In this document: piece by piece, positions 28,448 to 42,243 of the stretch
How the letters are laid out: each line of letters begins with the position of its first letter
Numbering within the stretch: the stretch's first letter is position 1
NCBI RefSeq assembly: GCF_910591885.1
Contig: NW_025963557.1
Span: 2,480,001-2,544,000, forward strand
Length of the DNA stretch: 64,000 nt
Direction of reading: 5' to 3'
DNA from: Bombus terrestris
Taxonomy: Eukaryota > Arthropoda > Insecta > Hymenoptera > Apidae
The notes under the pieces: model-generated
The model's database searches: none
Told to the model about the DNA's origin: nothing
What the model saw: only the letters and a program-made list of their open reading frames with translations
Position numbers and translations under genes: made by a program

Positions 28448-29947
28448 TAGTGTTACGTTATAACGTATGACGTCGTGTAGTATTACGTTATAACGTATGA
28501 CGTTATGTATTATTACGATATAACGTAATACGTTATGCAGAATTGGGTTATAACGTATGACGTCATGTAGTTTTGCGTTATAACGTATGACTTTACGTAG
28601 TTTTACGTTATAACGTATGATGTTATGGAGTATTACGTTATAACGTATGACGTCATGTGGTAATACTTTATTACGAATAACGTTATATTGTGTTACTTTA
28701 TGACGTATGACGTCATGTAGTATTACGTTTTAACGTATGACGGTATGTAGCATTGCGTTATTCCGTATAACGTTATATCGTGTTACTTTATGACGTATGA
28801 CGTCATGTAGTATTACTTCATGACGTACGACGTCATGTAGTATTAGGTTATAACGTATGACGGTATGTAGTATTACGTTATTCCGTATAACGTTATATCG
28901 TGTTACTTTCTGATGTATGACGTCATGTAGTATTACGTTATAGCGTATGACGTTATGGAGCATTACGTTATAACGTGTGAGGTCATGTGGTATTACATTA
29001 GTACGAATATCGTAATATTGTGTTACTTTATGACGTACGACGTCATGTAGTATTACTTTATGACGTATGACGTCATGTGGCATTACGTTATTGCGAAGAA
29101 CGTTATATTGTGTTACTTTATGACGTATGACGTCATGTAGTATTACGTTATAACGTATGACGGTATGTAGTATTACGTTATTCCGTATAACGTTATATCG
29201 TGTTACTTTATGACGTATGACGTCATGTAGTATTACTTTATGACGTACGACGTCATGTAGTATTAGGTTACAACGTATGACGTTATGTATTATTACGATA
29301 TAACGTATGCCGTCATGTAGCATTACGTTATAACATATGACGTCATGTAGTATTACGATATAACGTACAACGTTATATAGAATTACGATATAACGCACAA
29401 CGTTATGTCGTATTACGTTATAATGTATCATGTCATGTAGCATTACGTTATAACGTATGACTTTATGGAGTATTACGTTATAACGTATGATGTCATGTGC
29501 TATTACGTTATTACGAATATCGTAATATTGTGATCCTTTATGACGTATGACGCCATGTAGTATTACTTTATTACGTATGACGTCGTGTAGTATTAGATTA
29601 CAACGTATGACGTTATGTATTATTACGATATAACGTATGACGTTATGTATTATTACGATATAACGTATGACGTCATGTAGTATTAGGTTACAACGTATGA
29701 CGTTATGTATTATTACGATATAACGTATGACGTCATGTAATATTACGATATAACGTACAACGTTATATAGAATTACGATATAACGCACAACGTTATGTCG
29801 TATTACGTTATAACGTATCATGTCATGTAGCGTTACGTTATAACGCATGACTTTATGGAGTATTACGTTATAACGTATGATGTCATGTGGTATTACGTTA
29901 TTACGAATATCGTAATATTGTGTTACTTTATGACGTATGACGTCATG

Positions 29948-30097
29948 TAGTATTACTTTATGACGTATGACGTCATGTAGTATTACTTTATGACGTATGA
30001 CGTCATGTAGTATTACTTTATGACGTATGACGTCATGTAGTATTACTTTATGACGTATGACGTCATGTAGTATTACTTTATGACGTATGACGTCATG
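29948..30097. repeat. Run of five identical monomers
   Basis: Five identical TAGTATTACT-type units in the position that holds six at 4,441 and six partly diverged ones at 15,239. Confidence 0.88.
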
Positions 30098-31897
30098 TAG
30101 TATTACGTTATAACGTATGACGGTATGTAGTATTACGTTATTCCGTATAACGTTATATAGTGTTACTTTATGAAGTATGACGTTATGTTGTAGTACGTTA
30201 TAGCGTATGACGTTATGGAGCATTACGTTATAACGTATGAGGTCATGTGGTATTACATTAGTACGAATATCGTAATATTGTGTTACTTTATGACGTACGA
30301 CGTCATGTAGTATTACTTTATGACGTACGACGTCATGTAGTATTACTTTATGACGAATGACGTCATGTGGTATTACGTTATTGCGAATAACGTTATATTG
30401 TGTTACTTTATGACGTATGACGTCATGTAGTATTACTTTATGACGTATGACGTCATGTAGTATTAGGTTACAACGTATGACGTTATGTATTATTACGATA
30501 TAACGTATGACGATATGCAGTATTAGCTTATAACGTATGACGTCATGTAGTTTTGCGTTATAACTTATGACGTTATGTAGTATTGCGATACAACGTATGA
30601 CGTCATGTGGTATTACATTATTGCGAATAACGTTATATTGTGTTACTTTATGACGTATGACGTCATGTAGTATTACGTTATAACGTATGACGGTATGTAG
30701 TATTACGTTATTCCGTATAACGTTATATAGTGTTACTTTATGATGTATGACGTTATGTTGTATTACGTTATAGCGTATGACGTTATGGAGCATTACGTTA
30801 TAACATATGAGGTCATGTGGTATTACATTAGTACGAATATCGTAATATTGTGTTACTTTATGGCGTATGACGTCATGTAGTATTACGTTATAACGTAGGA
30901 CGTTATGTATTATTACGATATAACGTATGACGTCATGTAGTATTACGTTATAACGTATGACGTCATGTAGTATTACGATATAACGTACAACGTTATGTCG
31001 TATTACGTTATAACATATCATGCCATGTAGTATTACGTTATAACGTATGACGTTATGTAGTATTACGTTATAACGTATGACGGCATGTAGTATTACGTTA
31101 TTCCGTATAACGTTATACAGTGTTACTTTATGAAGTATGACATTATGTTGTATTACTTTATAACGTATGACGTTATGGAGTATTACGTTATAACGTGTGA
31201 GGTCATGTGGTATTACATTATTACGAATATCGTAATATTGTGTTACTTTATGACGTACGACGTCATGTAGTATTACTTTATGACGTATGACGTCATGTAG
31301 TATTAGGTTACAACGTATGACGTTATGTATTATTACGATATAACGTATGACGTCATGTAGTATTACGTTATAACGTATCATGTCATGTAGTATTACGTCA
31401 TAACGTATGCCGTCATGTAGTATTACGTTATAACATATGACGTCATGTAGTAATACGATATAACGTACAACGTTATATAGAATTACGATATAACGCACAA
31501 CGTTATGTCGTATTACGTTATAACGTATCATGTCATGTAGTATTGCGTTATAACGTATGACGTAATGGAGTATTACGTTATAACGTATGAGGTCATGTGG
31601 TATTACGTTATTACGAATAACGTTATATTGTGTTACTTTATGACGTATGACGTCATGTAGTATTACTTCATGACGTATGACGTCATGTAGTATTAGGTTA
31701 CAGCGTATGACGTTATGTATTATTACGATATAACGTATGACGTTATGCAGTATTAGGTTATAACGTATGACGTCATGTAGTTTTGCGTTATAACTTATGA
31801 CGTTATGTAGTATTACGATACAACGTATGACGTCATGTGGTGTTACGTTATTGCGAATAACGTTATATTGTGTTACTCTATGACGTATGACGTCATG

Positions 31898-33367
31898 TAG
31901 TATTAGGTTGCAACGTATGACGTTATGTATTATTACGATATAACGTATGACGTTATGCAGTATAAGGATATAACGTATGACGTCATATAGTTTTGCGTTA
32001 TAACGTATGACGTTATGTAGTATTACGATATAACGTATGACGTCATGTAGTATTACGTTATAACGTATGACGTGATGTGGTATTACGTTATTACGAATAA
32101 CGTTATATTGTGTTACTTTATAACGTATGACGTCATGTAGTATTACGTTATTCCGTATAACGTTATATAGTGTTACGTTATAAAGTATGACGTCATGTAG
32201 TATTACGTTATAACGTATGACGTGATGTGGTATTACGTTATTACGAATAACGTTATATTGTGTTACTTTATAACGTATGACGTCATGTAGTATTACGTTA
32301 TAACGTATGGCGTTATGTAGTATTACGATATAACGTATGACGTCATGTGGTATTACGTTATTGCGAATAACGTTATATTGTGTTACTTTATGACGTATGG
32401 CGTCATGTAGTATTACGTTATAACGTATGACGGTATGTAGTGTTACGTTATTGCGAATAACGTTATATTGTGTTACTTTATGACGTATGACGTCATGTAG
32501 TATTACGTTATAACGTATGACGGTATGTAGTATTACGTTATTCCGTATAACGTTATATCGTGTTACTTTATGACGTATGACGTCATGTAGTATTACTTTA
32601 TGACGTATGACGTCATGTAGTATTACTTTATGACGTATGACGTCATGTAGTATTACTTTATGACGTATGACGTCATGTAGTATTAGGTTACAACGTATGA
32701 CGTTATGTATTATTACGATATAACGTATGACGTTATGTATTATTACGATATAACGTATGACGTCATGTAGTATTACGTAATAACGTATGCCGTCATGTAG
32801 TATTACGTTATAACATATGACGTCATGTAGTATTACGATATAACGTACAACGTTATATAGAATTACGATATAACGCACAACGTTATGTCGTATTACGTTA
32901 TAACGTATCATGTCATGTAGCATTACGTTATAACGTATAACTTTATGGAGTATTACGTTATAACGTATGATGTCATGTGGTAATACGTTATTACAAATAT
33001 CGTAATATTGTGTTACTTTATGACGTATGACGTCATGTAGTATTACTTTATGACGTATGACGTCATGTTGTATTACGTTATAACGTATGACGTTCTGGAG
33101 TATTACGTTATAACGTATGAGGTCATGTGGTATTACGTTATTACGAATAACGTTATATTGTGTTAATTTATGACCTATGACGTCATGTAGTATTACTTTA
33201 TGACGTATGACGTCATGTTGTATTAGGTTACAACGTATGATGTTATGTATTATTACGATATAACGTATGACGTTATGTATTATTACGTTATAACGTATGC
33301 CGTCATGTAGCATTACGTTATAACGTATGACTTTATGGAGTATTACGTTATAACGTATGACGTCATG
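31898..33367. repeat. Local tandem duplication, left copy
   Basis: Starting from a TAGTATTAGGTTGCAACG monomer at 31,898, the variant order is repeated from 34,118 at an offset of 2,220, changing to 2,250 after about 32,680 because the right copy has one more TAGTATTACT unit (four against three). The duplication is absent from superrepeat block 1. Boundaries are approximate to one or two monomers. Confidence 0.8.
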
Positions 33368-34117
33368 TGGTGTTACGTTATTGCGAATAACGTTATATTG
33401 TGTTAATTTATGACCTATGACGTCATGTAGTATTACTTCATGACGTATGACGTCATGTAGTATTAGGTTACAGCGTATGACGTTATGTATTATTACGATA
33501 TAACGTATGACGTTATGCAGTATTAGGTTATAACGTATGACGTCATGTAGTTTTGCGTTATAACTTATGACGTTATGTAGTATTACGATACAACGTATGA
33601 CTTCATGTGGTGTTACGTTATTGCGAATAACGTTATATTGTGTTACTCTATGACGTATGACGTCATGTAGTATTACGTTATAACGTATGACGGTATGTAG
33701 TATTACGTTATTCCGTATAACGTTATATAGTGTTACTTTATGAAGTATGACGTTATGTTGTATTACGTTATAGCGTATGACGTTATGGAGCATTACGTTA
33801 TAACGTATGAGGTCATGTGGTATTACATTAGTACGAATATCGTAATATTGTGTTACTTTATGACGTATGACGTCATGTAGTATTACTTTATGACGTATGA
33901 CGGTATGTAGTATTACGTTATTCCGTATAACGTTATGTATTATTACGATATAACGTAATACGTTATGCAGAATTGGGTTATAACGTATGACGTTACGTAG
34001 TATTACGTTATAACGTATGATGTTATGGAGTATTACGTTATAACGTATGACGTCATGTGGTAATACTTTATTACGAATAACGTTATATTGTGTTACTTTA
34101 TGACGTATGACGACATG

Positions 34118-35617
34118 TAGTATTAGGTTGCAACGTATGACGTTATGTATTATTACGATATAACGTATGACGTTATGCAGTATAAGGATATAACGTATGA
34201 CGTCATGTAGTTTTGCGTTATAACGTATGACGTTATGTAGTATTACGATATAACGTATGACGTCATGTAGTATTACGTTATAACGTATGACGTGATGTGG
34301 TATTACGTTATTACGAATAACGTTATATTGTGTTACTTTATAACGTATGACGTCATGTAGTATTACGTTATTCCGTATAACGTTATATAGTGTTACGTTA
34401 TAAAGTATGACGTCATGTAGTATTACGTTATAACGTATGACGTGATGTGGTATTACGTTATTACGAATAACGTTATATTGTGTTACTTTATAACGTATGA
34501 CGTCATGTAGTATTACGTTATAACGTATGGCGTTATGTAGTATTACGATATAACGTATGACGTCATGTGGTATTACGTTATTGCGAATAACGTTATATTG
34601 TGTTACTTTATGACGTATGGCGTCATGTAGTATTACGTTATAACGTATGACGGTATGTAGTGTTACGTTATTGCGAATAACGTTATATTGTGTTACTTTA
34701 TGACGTATGACGTCATGTAGTATTACGTTATAACGTATGACGGTATGTAGTATTACGTTATTCCGTATAACGTTATATCGTGTTACTTTATGACGTATGA
34801 CGTCATGTAGTATTACTTTATGACGTATGACGTCATGTAGTATTACTTTATGACGTATGACGTCATGTAGTATTACTTTATGACGTATGACGTCATGTAG
34901 TATTACTTTATGACGTATGACGTCATGTAGTATTAGGTTACAACGTATGACGTTATGTATTATTACGATATAACGTATGACGTTATGTATTATTACGATA
35001 TAACGTATGACGTCATGTAGTATTACGTAATAACGTATGCCGTCATGTAGTATTACGTTATAACATATGACGTCATGTAGTATTACGATATAACGTACAA
35101 CGTTATATAGAATTACGATATAACGCACAACGTTATGTCGTATTACGTTATAACGTATCATGTCATGTAGCATTACGTTATAACGTATAACTTTATGGAG
35201 TATTACGTTATAACGTATGATGTCATGTGGTAATACGTTATTACAAATATCGTAATATTGTGTTACTTTATGACGTATGACGTCATGTAGTATTACTTTA
35301 TGACGTATGACGTCATGTTGTATTACGTTATAACGTATGACGTTCTGGAGTATTACGTTATAACGTATGAGGTCATGTGGTATTACGTTATTACGAATAA
35401 CGTTATATTGTGTTAATTTATGACCTATGACGTCATGTAGTATTACTTTATGACGTATGACGTCATGTTGTATTAGGTTACAACGTATGATGTTATGTAT
35501 TATTACGATATAACGTATGACGTTATGTATTATTACGTTATAACGTATGCCGTCATGTAGCATTACGTTATAACGTATGACTTTATGGAGTATTACGTTA
35601 TAACGTATGATGTCATG
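34118..35617. repeat. Local tandem duplication, right copy
   Basis: Right copy of the segment at 31,898. A noticeable difference is CATATAG at about 31,985 in the left copy against CATGTAG here. This copy contains a run of four identical TAGTATTACT monomers at 34,808-34,927. Confidence 0.8.
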
Positions 35618-36427
35618 TTGTATTACGTTATTACAAATATCGTAATATTGTGTTACTTTATGACCTATGACGTCATGTAGTATTACTTTATGACGTATGA
35701 CGTCATGTTGTATTAGGTTACAACGTATGACGTTATGTATTATTACGATGTAACGTATGACGTCATGTAGTATTACGTTATAACGTATCATGTCATGTAG
35801 TATTACGTCATAACGTATGCCGTCATGTAGTATTACGTTATAACATATGACGTCATGTAGTAATACGATATAACGTACAACGTTATATAGAATTACGATA
35901 TAACGCACAACGTTATGTCGTATTACGTTATAACGTATCATGTCATGTAGTATTACGTTATAACGTATGACGTAATGGAGTATTACGTTATAACGTATGA
36001 GGTCATGTGGTATTACGTTATTACGAATAACGTTATATTGTGTTACTTTATGACGTATGACGTCATGTAGTATTACTTCATGACGTATGACGTCATGTAG
36101 TATTAGGTTACAGCGTATGACGTTATGTATTATTACGATATAACGTATGACGTTATGCAGTATTAGGTTATAACGTATGACGTCATGTAGTTTTGCGTTA
36201 TAACGTATGCCGTCATGTAGCATTACGTTATAACATATGACGTCATGTAGTATTACGATATAACGTACAACGTTATATAGAATTACGATATAACGCACAA
36301 CGTTATGTCGTATTACGTTATAACGTATCATGTCATGTAGCATTACGTTATAACGTATGACTTTATGCAGTATTACGTTATAACGTATGATGTCATGTGG
36401 TATTACGTTATTGCGAATAACGTTATA

Positions 36428-36456
36428 TTGTGTTACTTTATGTAGTATGACTTATG
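36428..36456. repeat. 29-bp irregular monomer
   Basis: Counterpart of the unit at 20,099, 16,329 bp downstream. Monomer starts move from 8 to 7 modulo 30. Confidence 0.95.
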
Positions 36457-37446
36457 TAGTATTACTTCATGACGTATGACCTCATGTAGTATTAGGTTAC
36501 AACGTATGACGTTATGTATTATTACGATATAACCTATGAAGTTATGTATTATTACGATATAACGTATGACGTCATGTAGTATTACGTTATAACGTATGCC
36601 GTCATGTAGCATTACGTTATAACATATGACGTCATGTAGTATTACGATATAACGTACAACGTTATATAGAATTACGATATAACGCACAACGTTATGTCGT
36701 ATTACGTTATAACTTATCATGTCATGTAGCATTACGTTATAACGTATGGCTTTATGGAGTATTACGTTATAACGTATGATGTCATGTTGTATTACGTTAT
36801 TACAAATATCGTAATATTGTGTTACTTTATGACGTATGACGTCATGTAGTATTACTTTATGACGTATGACGTTATGTTGTATTAGGTTACAACGTATGAT
36901 GTTATGTATTATTACGATATAACGTATGACGTTATGTATTATTACGATATAACGTATGACGTTATGCAGTATTAGGTTATAACGTATGACGTCATGTAGT
37001 TTTGCGTTATAACGTATGCCGTCATGTAGCATTACGTTATAACATATGACGTCATGTAGTATTACGATATAACGTACAACGTTATATAGAATTACGATAT
37101 AACGCACAACGTTATGTCGTATTACGTTATAACGTATCATGTCATGTAGCATTACGTTATAACGTATGACTTTATGGAGTATTACGTTATAACGTATGAC
37201 GTCATCTGGTATTAAGTTATTGCGAATAACGTTATATAGTGTTACTTTATGAAGTATGACGTTATGTTGTATTACGTTATAGCGTATGACGTTATGGAGC
37301 ATTACGTTATAACGTATGAGGTCATGTGGTATTACATTAGTACGAATATCGTAATATTGTGTTACTTTATGACGTACGACGTCATGTAGTATTACTTTAT
37401 GACGTATGACGTCATGTGGTATTACGTTATTACGAATAACGTTATA

Positions 37447-37580
37447 TTGTGTTACTTTATGTAGTATGACTTATGTAGTATGACGTGATGTAGCATTTCT
37501 TTATAATGTATGGCGTTATGTAGCATTACGGTATAACGAATAACGCTGTACTGTGTTACTTTATAACGTATGACGTTATG
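37447..37580. repeat. Irregular module, subtype 1, second copy
   Basis: Copy of the module at 21,507 with the same TAGCATTTCT and AACGCTGTACTG bases. Monomer starts move from 7 to 21 modulo 30. Confidence 0.93.
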
Positions 37581-38540
37581 TAGTGTTACGTTATAACGTA
37601 TGACGTCGTGTAGTATTACGTTATAACGTATGACGTTATGTATTATTACGATATAACGTAATACGTTATGCAGAATTGGGTTATAACGTATGACGTCATG
37701 TAGTTTTGCGTTATAACGTATGACGTTACGTAGTATTACGTTATAACGTATGACGTTATGTAGTATTACGATATAACGTATGACGTCATGTGGTATTACG
37801 TTATTGCGAATAACATTATATTGTGTCACTTTATGACGTATGACGTCATGTAGTATTACGTTTTAACGTATGACGGTATGTAGCATTGCGTTGTTCCGTA
37901 TAACGTTATATAGTGTTACGTTATAAAGTATGACGTCATGTAGTATTACGTTATAACGTATGACGTCATGTAGTATTAGGATATAACGAACAACGTTATG
38001 TCGCATTACGTTAGAACGTATCATGTCATGTAGTACTACGTTATAACGTATGACGTTATGGAGTATTACGTTATAACGTATGAGGTCATGTGGTATTACG
38101 TTATTACAAATATCGTAATATTGTGTTACTTTAAGACGTATGACGTCATGTAGTATTACATTATGACGTATGACGTCATGTAGTATTAGGTTACAACGTA
38201 TGACGTTATGTATTATTACGATATAACGTAATACGTTATGCAGAATTGGGTTATAACGTATGACGTCATGTAGTTTTGCGTTATAACGTATGACGTTACG
38301 TAGTATTACGTTATAACGTATGATGTTATGGAGTATTACGTTATAACGTATGAGGTCATGTGGTATTACGTTATTACGAATATCGTAATATTGTGATACT
38401 TTATGACGCATGACGCCATGTAGTATTACTTTATTACGTATGACGTTATGCAGTATTAGGTTATAACGTATGATGTCATATACTTTTGCGTTATAACGTA
38501 TGACGTTATGGAGTATTACGTTATAACGTATGACGTGCTG

Positions 38541-38569
38541 TGCTTTACGTTATTGCGAATAACGTTATA
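38541..38569. repeat. 29-bp irregular monomer of the second kind, copy 2
   Basis: Starts TGCTTTACG like the unit at 22,601. Monomer starts move from 21 to 20 modulo 30. The shared one-base loss confirms that blocks 1 and 2 are copies and not independent mutants. Confidence 0.93.
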
Positions 38570-41500
38570 TTGTGTTACTTTATAACGTATGACGTCATGT
38601 AGTATTACGTTATAACGTATGGCGTTATGTAGTACTACGATTTAACGTATGACGTCATGTGGTATTACGTTATTGCGAATAACGTTATATTGTGTTACTT
38701 TCTGATGTATGACGTCATGTAGTATTACGTTATAGCGTATGACGTTATGGAGCATTACGTTATAACGCGTGAGGTCATGTGGTATTACATTAGTACGAAT
38801 ATCGTAATATTGTGTTACTTTATGACGTACGACGTCATGTAGTATTACTTTATGACGTATGACGTCATGTGGCATTACGTTATTGCGAATAACGTTATAT
38901 TGTGTTACTTTATGACGTATGACGTCATGTAGTATTACGTTATAACGTATGACGGTATGTAGTATTACGTTATTCCGTATAACGTTATATCGTGTTACTT
39001 TATGACGTATGACGTCATGTAGTATTACTTTATGACGTACGACGTCATGTAGTATTAGGTTACAACGTATGACGTTATGTATTATTACGATATAACGTAT
39101 GCCGTCATGTAGCATTACGTTATAACATATGACGTCATGTAGTATTACGATATAACGTACAACGTTATATAGAATTACGATATAACGCACAACGTTATGT
39201 CGTATTACGTTATAACGTATCATGTCATGTAGCATTACGTTATAACGTATGACTTTATGGAGTATTACGTTATAACGTATGATGTTATGTGCTATTACGT
39301 TATTACGAATATCGTAATATTGTGTTACTTTATGACGTATGACGTCATGTAGTATTACTTTATGACGTATGACGTCATGTAGTATTACTTTATGACGTAT
39401 GACGTCATGTAGTATTAGGTTACAACGTATGACGTTATGTATTATTACGATATAACGTATGACGTTATGCAGTATTAGGTTATAACGTATGACGTCATGT
39501 AGTTTTGCGTTATAACTTATGACGTTATGTAGTATTACGATATAACGTACAACGTTATATAGAATTACGATATAACGCACAACGTTATGTCGTATTACGT
39601 TATAACGTATCATGTCATGTAGCATTACGTTATAACGTATGGCTTTATGGAGTATTACGTTATAACGTATGATGTCATGTGCTATTACGTTATTACGAAT
39701 ATCGTAATATTGTGTTACTTTATGACGTATGACGGTATGTAGTATTACGTTATTCCGTATAACGTTATATAGTGTTACTTTATGAAGTATGACGTTATGT
39801 TGTATTACGTTATAGCGTATGACGTTATGGAGTATTACGTTATAACGTATGAGGTCATGTGGTATTACGTTATTACGAATATCGTAATATTGTGATACTT
39901 TATGACGTATGACGCCATGTAGTATTACTTTATTACGTATGACGTCATGTAGTATTAGATTACAACGTATGACGTTATGTATTATTACGATATAACGTAT
40001 GACGTTATGTAGTATTACGATATAACGTATGACGTTATGTAGTATTACGATATAACGTATGACGTTATGTAGTATTACGATATAACGTATGACGTCGTGT
40101 AGTATTACGTTACAACGTATGACGTTATGTATTATTACGATATAACGTAATACGTTATGCAGAATTGGGTTATAACGTATGACGTTACGTAGTATTACGT
40201 TATAACGTACGATGTTATGGAGTTTTACGTTATAACGTATGACGTCATGTGGTAATACTTTATTACGAATAACGTTATATTGTGTTACTTTATGACGTAT
40301 GACGACATGTAGTATTAGGTTACAACGTATGACGTTATGTATTATTACGATATAACGTATGACGTTATGCAGTATAAGGTTATAACGTATGACGTCATGT
40401 AGTTTTGCGTTATAACGTATGACGTTATGTAGTATTACGATATAACGTATGACGTCATGTAGTATTACGTTATAACGTATGACGTGATGTGGTATTACGT
40501 TATTACGAATAACGTTATATTGTGTTACTTTATAACGTATGACGTCATGTAGTATTACGTTATTCCGTATAACGTTATATAGTGTCACGTTATAAAGTAT
40601 GACGTCATGTAGTATTACGTTATAACGTATGACGTGATGTGGTATTACGTTATTACGAATAACGTTATATTGTGTTACTTTATAACGTATGACGTCATGT
40701 AGTATTACGTTATAACGTATGGCGTTATGTAGTATTACGATATAACGTATGACGTCATGTGGTATTACGTTATTGCGAATAACGTTATATTGTGTTACTT
40801 TATGACGTATGGCGTCATGTAGTATTACGTTATAACGTATGACGGTATGTAGTGTTACGTTATTGCGAATAACGTTATATTGTGTTACTTTATAACGTAT
40901 GACGTCATGTAGTATTACGTTATAACGTATGACGGTATGTATTATTACGATATAACGTATGACGTTATGTATTATTACGATATAACGTATGACGTCATGT
41001 AGTATTACGTAATAACGTATGCCGTCATGTAGTATTACGTTATAACATATGACGTCATGTAGTATTACGATATAACGTACAACGTTATATAGAATTACGA
41101 TATAACGCACAACGTTATGTCGTATTACGTTATAACGTATCATGTCATGTAGTATTACGTTATAACGTATGACGTTATGGAGTATTACGTTATAACGTAT
41201 GAGGTCATGTGGTATTACGTTATTACGAATAACGTTATATTGTGTTACTTTATGACGTATGACGTCATGTAGTATTAGGTTACAACGTATGACGTTATGT
41301 ATTATTACGATATAACGTATGACGTTATGTATTATTACGATATAACGTATGACGTCATGTAGTATTACGTAATAACGTATGCCGTCATGTAGTATTACGT
41401 TATAACATATGACGTCATGTAGTATTACGATATAACGTACAACGTTATATAGAATTACGATATAACGCACAACGTTATGTCGTATTACGTTATAACGTAT

Positions 41501-42109
41501 CATGTCATGTAGTATTACGATATAACGTATGACGTTATGGAGTATTACGTTATAACGTATGACGTGATGTGGTATTACGTTATTACGAATAACGTTATAT
41601 TGTGTTACTTTATGACGTATGACGTCATGTAGTATTACTTTATGACGTATGACCTCATGTAGTATTAGGTTACAACGTATGACGTTATGTATTATTACGA
41701 TATAACGTATGACGTTATGTATTATTACGATATAACGTATGACGTTATGTAGTATTACGATATAACGTATGACGTCATGTGGTGTTATGTAATTGCGAAT
41801 AACGTTATATTGTGTTACTTTATGACGTATGACGACATGTAGTATTAGGTTGCAACGTATGACGTTATGTATTATTACGATATAACGTATGACGTTATGC
41901 AGTATTAGGTTATAACGTATGACGTCATGTAGTTTTGCGTTATAACGTATGACGTTATGTAGTATTACGATACAACGTATGACGTCATGTGGTGTTACGT
42001 TATTGCGAATAACGTTATATAGTGTTACTTTAAGAAGTATGACGTTATGTTGTATTACCTTATAGCGTATGACGTCATGTGGTATTACGTTATTACGAAT
42101 AACGTTATA

Positions 42110-42243
42110 TTGTGTTACTTTATGTAGTATGACTTATGTAGTATGACGTGATGTAACATTTCTTTATAATGCATGACGTTATGTAGCATTACGGTATTAC
42201 GAATAACGTTGTACTGTGTTACTTTATAACGTATGACGTTATG
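42110..42243. repeat. Irregular module, subtype 2, second copy
   Basis: Copy of the module at 25,600; the first divergent monomer ends GCATGACGTTATG where the 25,600 copy has GCATGACGTCATG. Monomer starts move from 20 to 4 modulo 30. Confidence 0.93.

Larger units (their letters stand above)
13949..28717. repeat. Superrepeat block 1 (14,769 bp)
   Basis: The block begins at the marked monomer with GTTTTAACG and runs to the next long-range copy of it at 28,718. Landmarks in order are the TTGTGATCCT monomer (14,819), TAGTATTAGC (15,959), simple 29-bp units (20,099 and 20,908), irregular modules (21,507; 25,600; 28,314) and a different 29-bp unit (22,601). The same order is found in 28,718-45,017. 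Offsets between the two run 14,769, 14,709, 14,559, 16,329, 15,940, 16,510 and 16,300, with steps that are monomer multiples apart from one 389-bp step that includes a 29-bp unit. In 21,551-22,700 against 37,491-38,640 I saw only three substitutions. Confidence 0.88.
28730..36343 (-). other. Longest bounded minus-strand open frame (2,537 codons), not called as a gene
   Basis: This frame begins at an ATG made by a TAGCATTACG monomer and stops at the TAA of the GTTTTAACG monomer at 28,718. Its product would be about 254 degenerate copies of HDVIRYNVIL, rich in I, V, N, R and H, with no globular domain, signal peptide or terminal unique sequence that I can recognise. The related frame at 13,961-20,014 has 2,017 codons because the array segment is shorter, not because of coding constraint. 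Bounded frames of this kind elsewhere end either at the same TAA or at a register break. Confidence 0.8.
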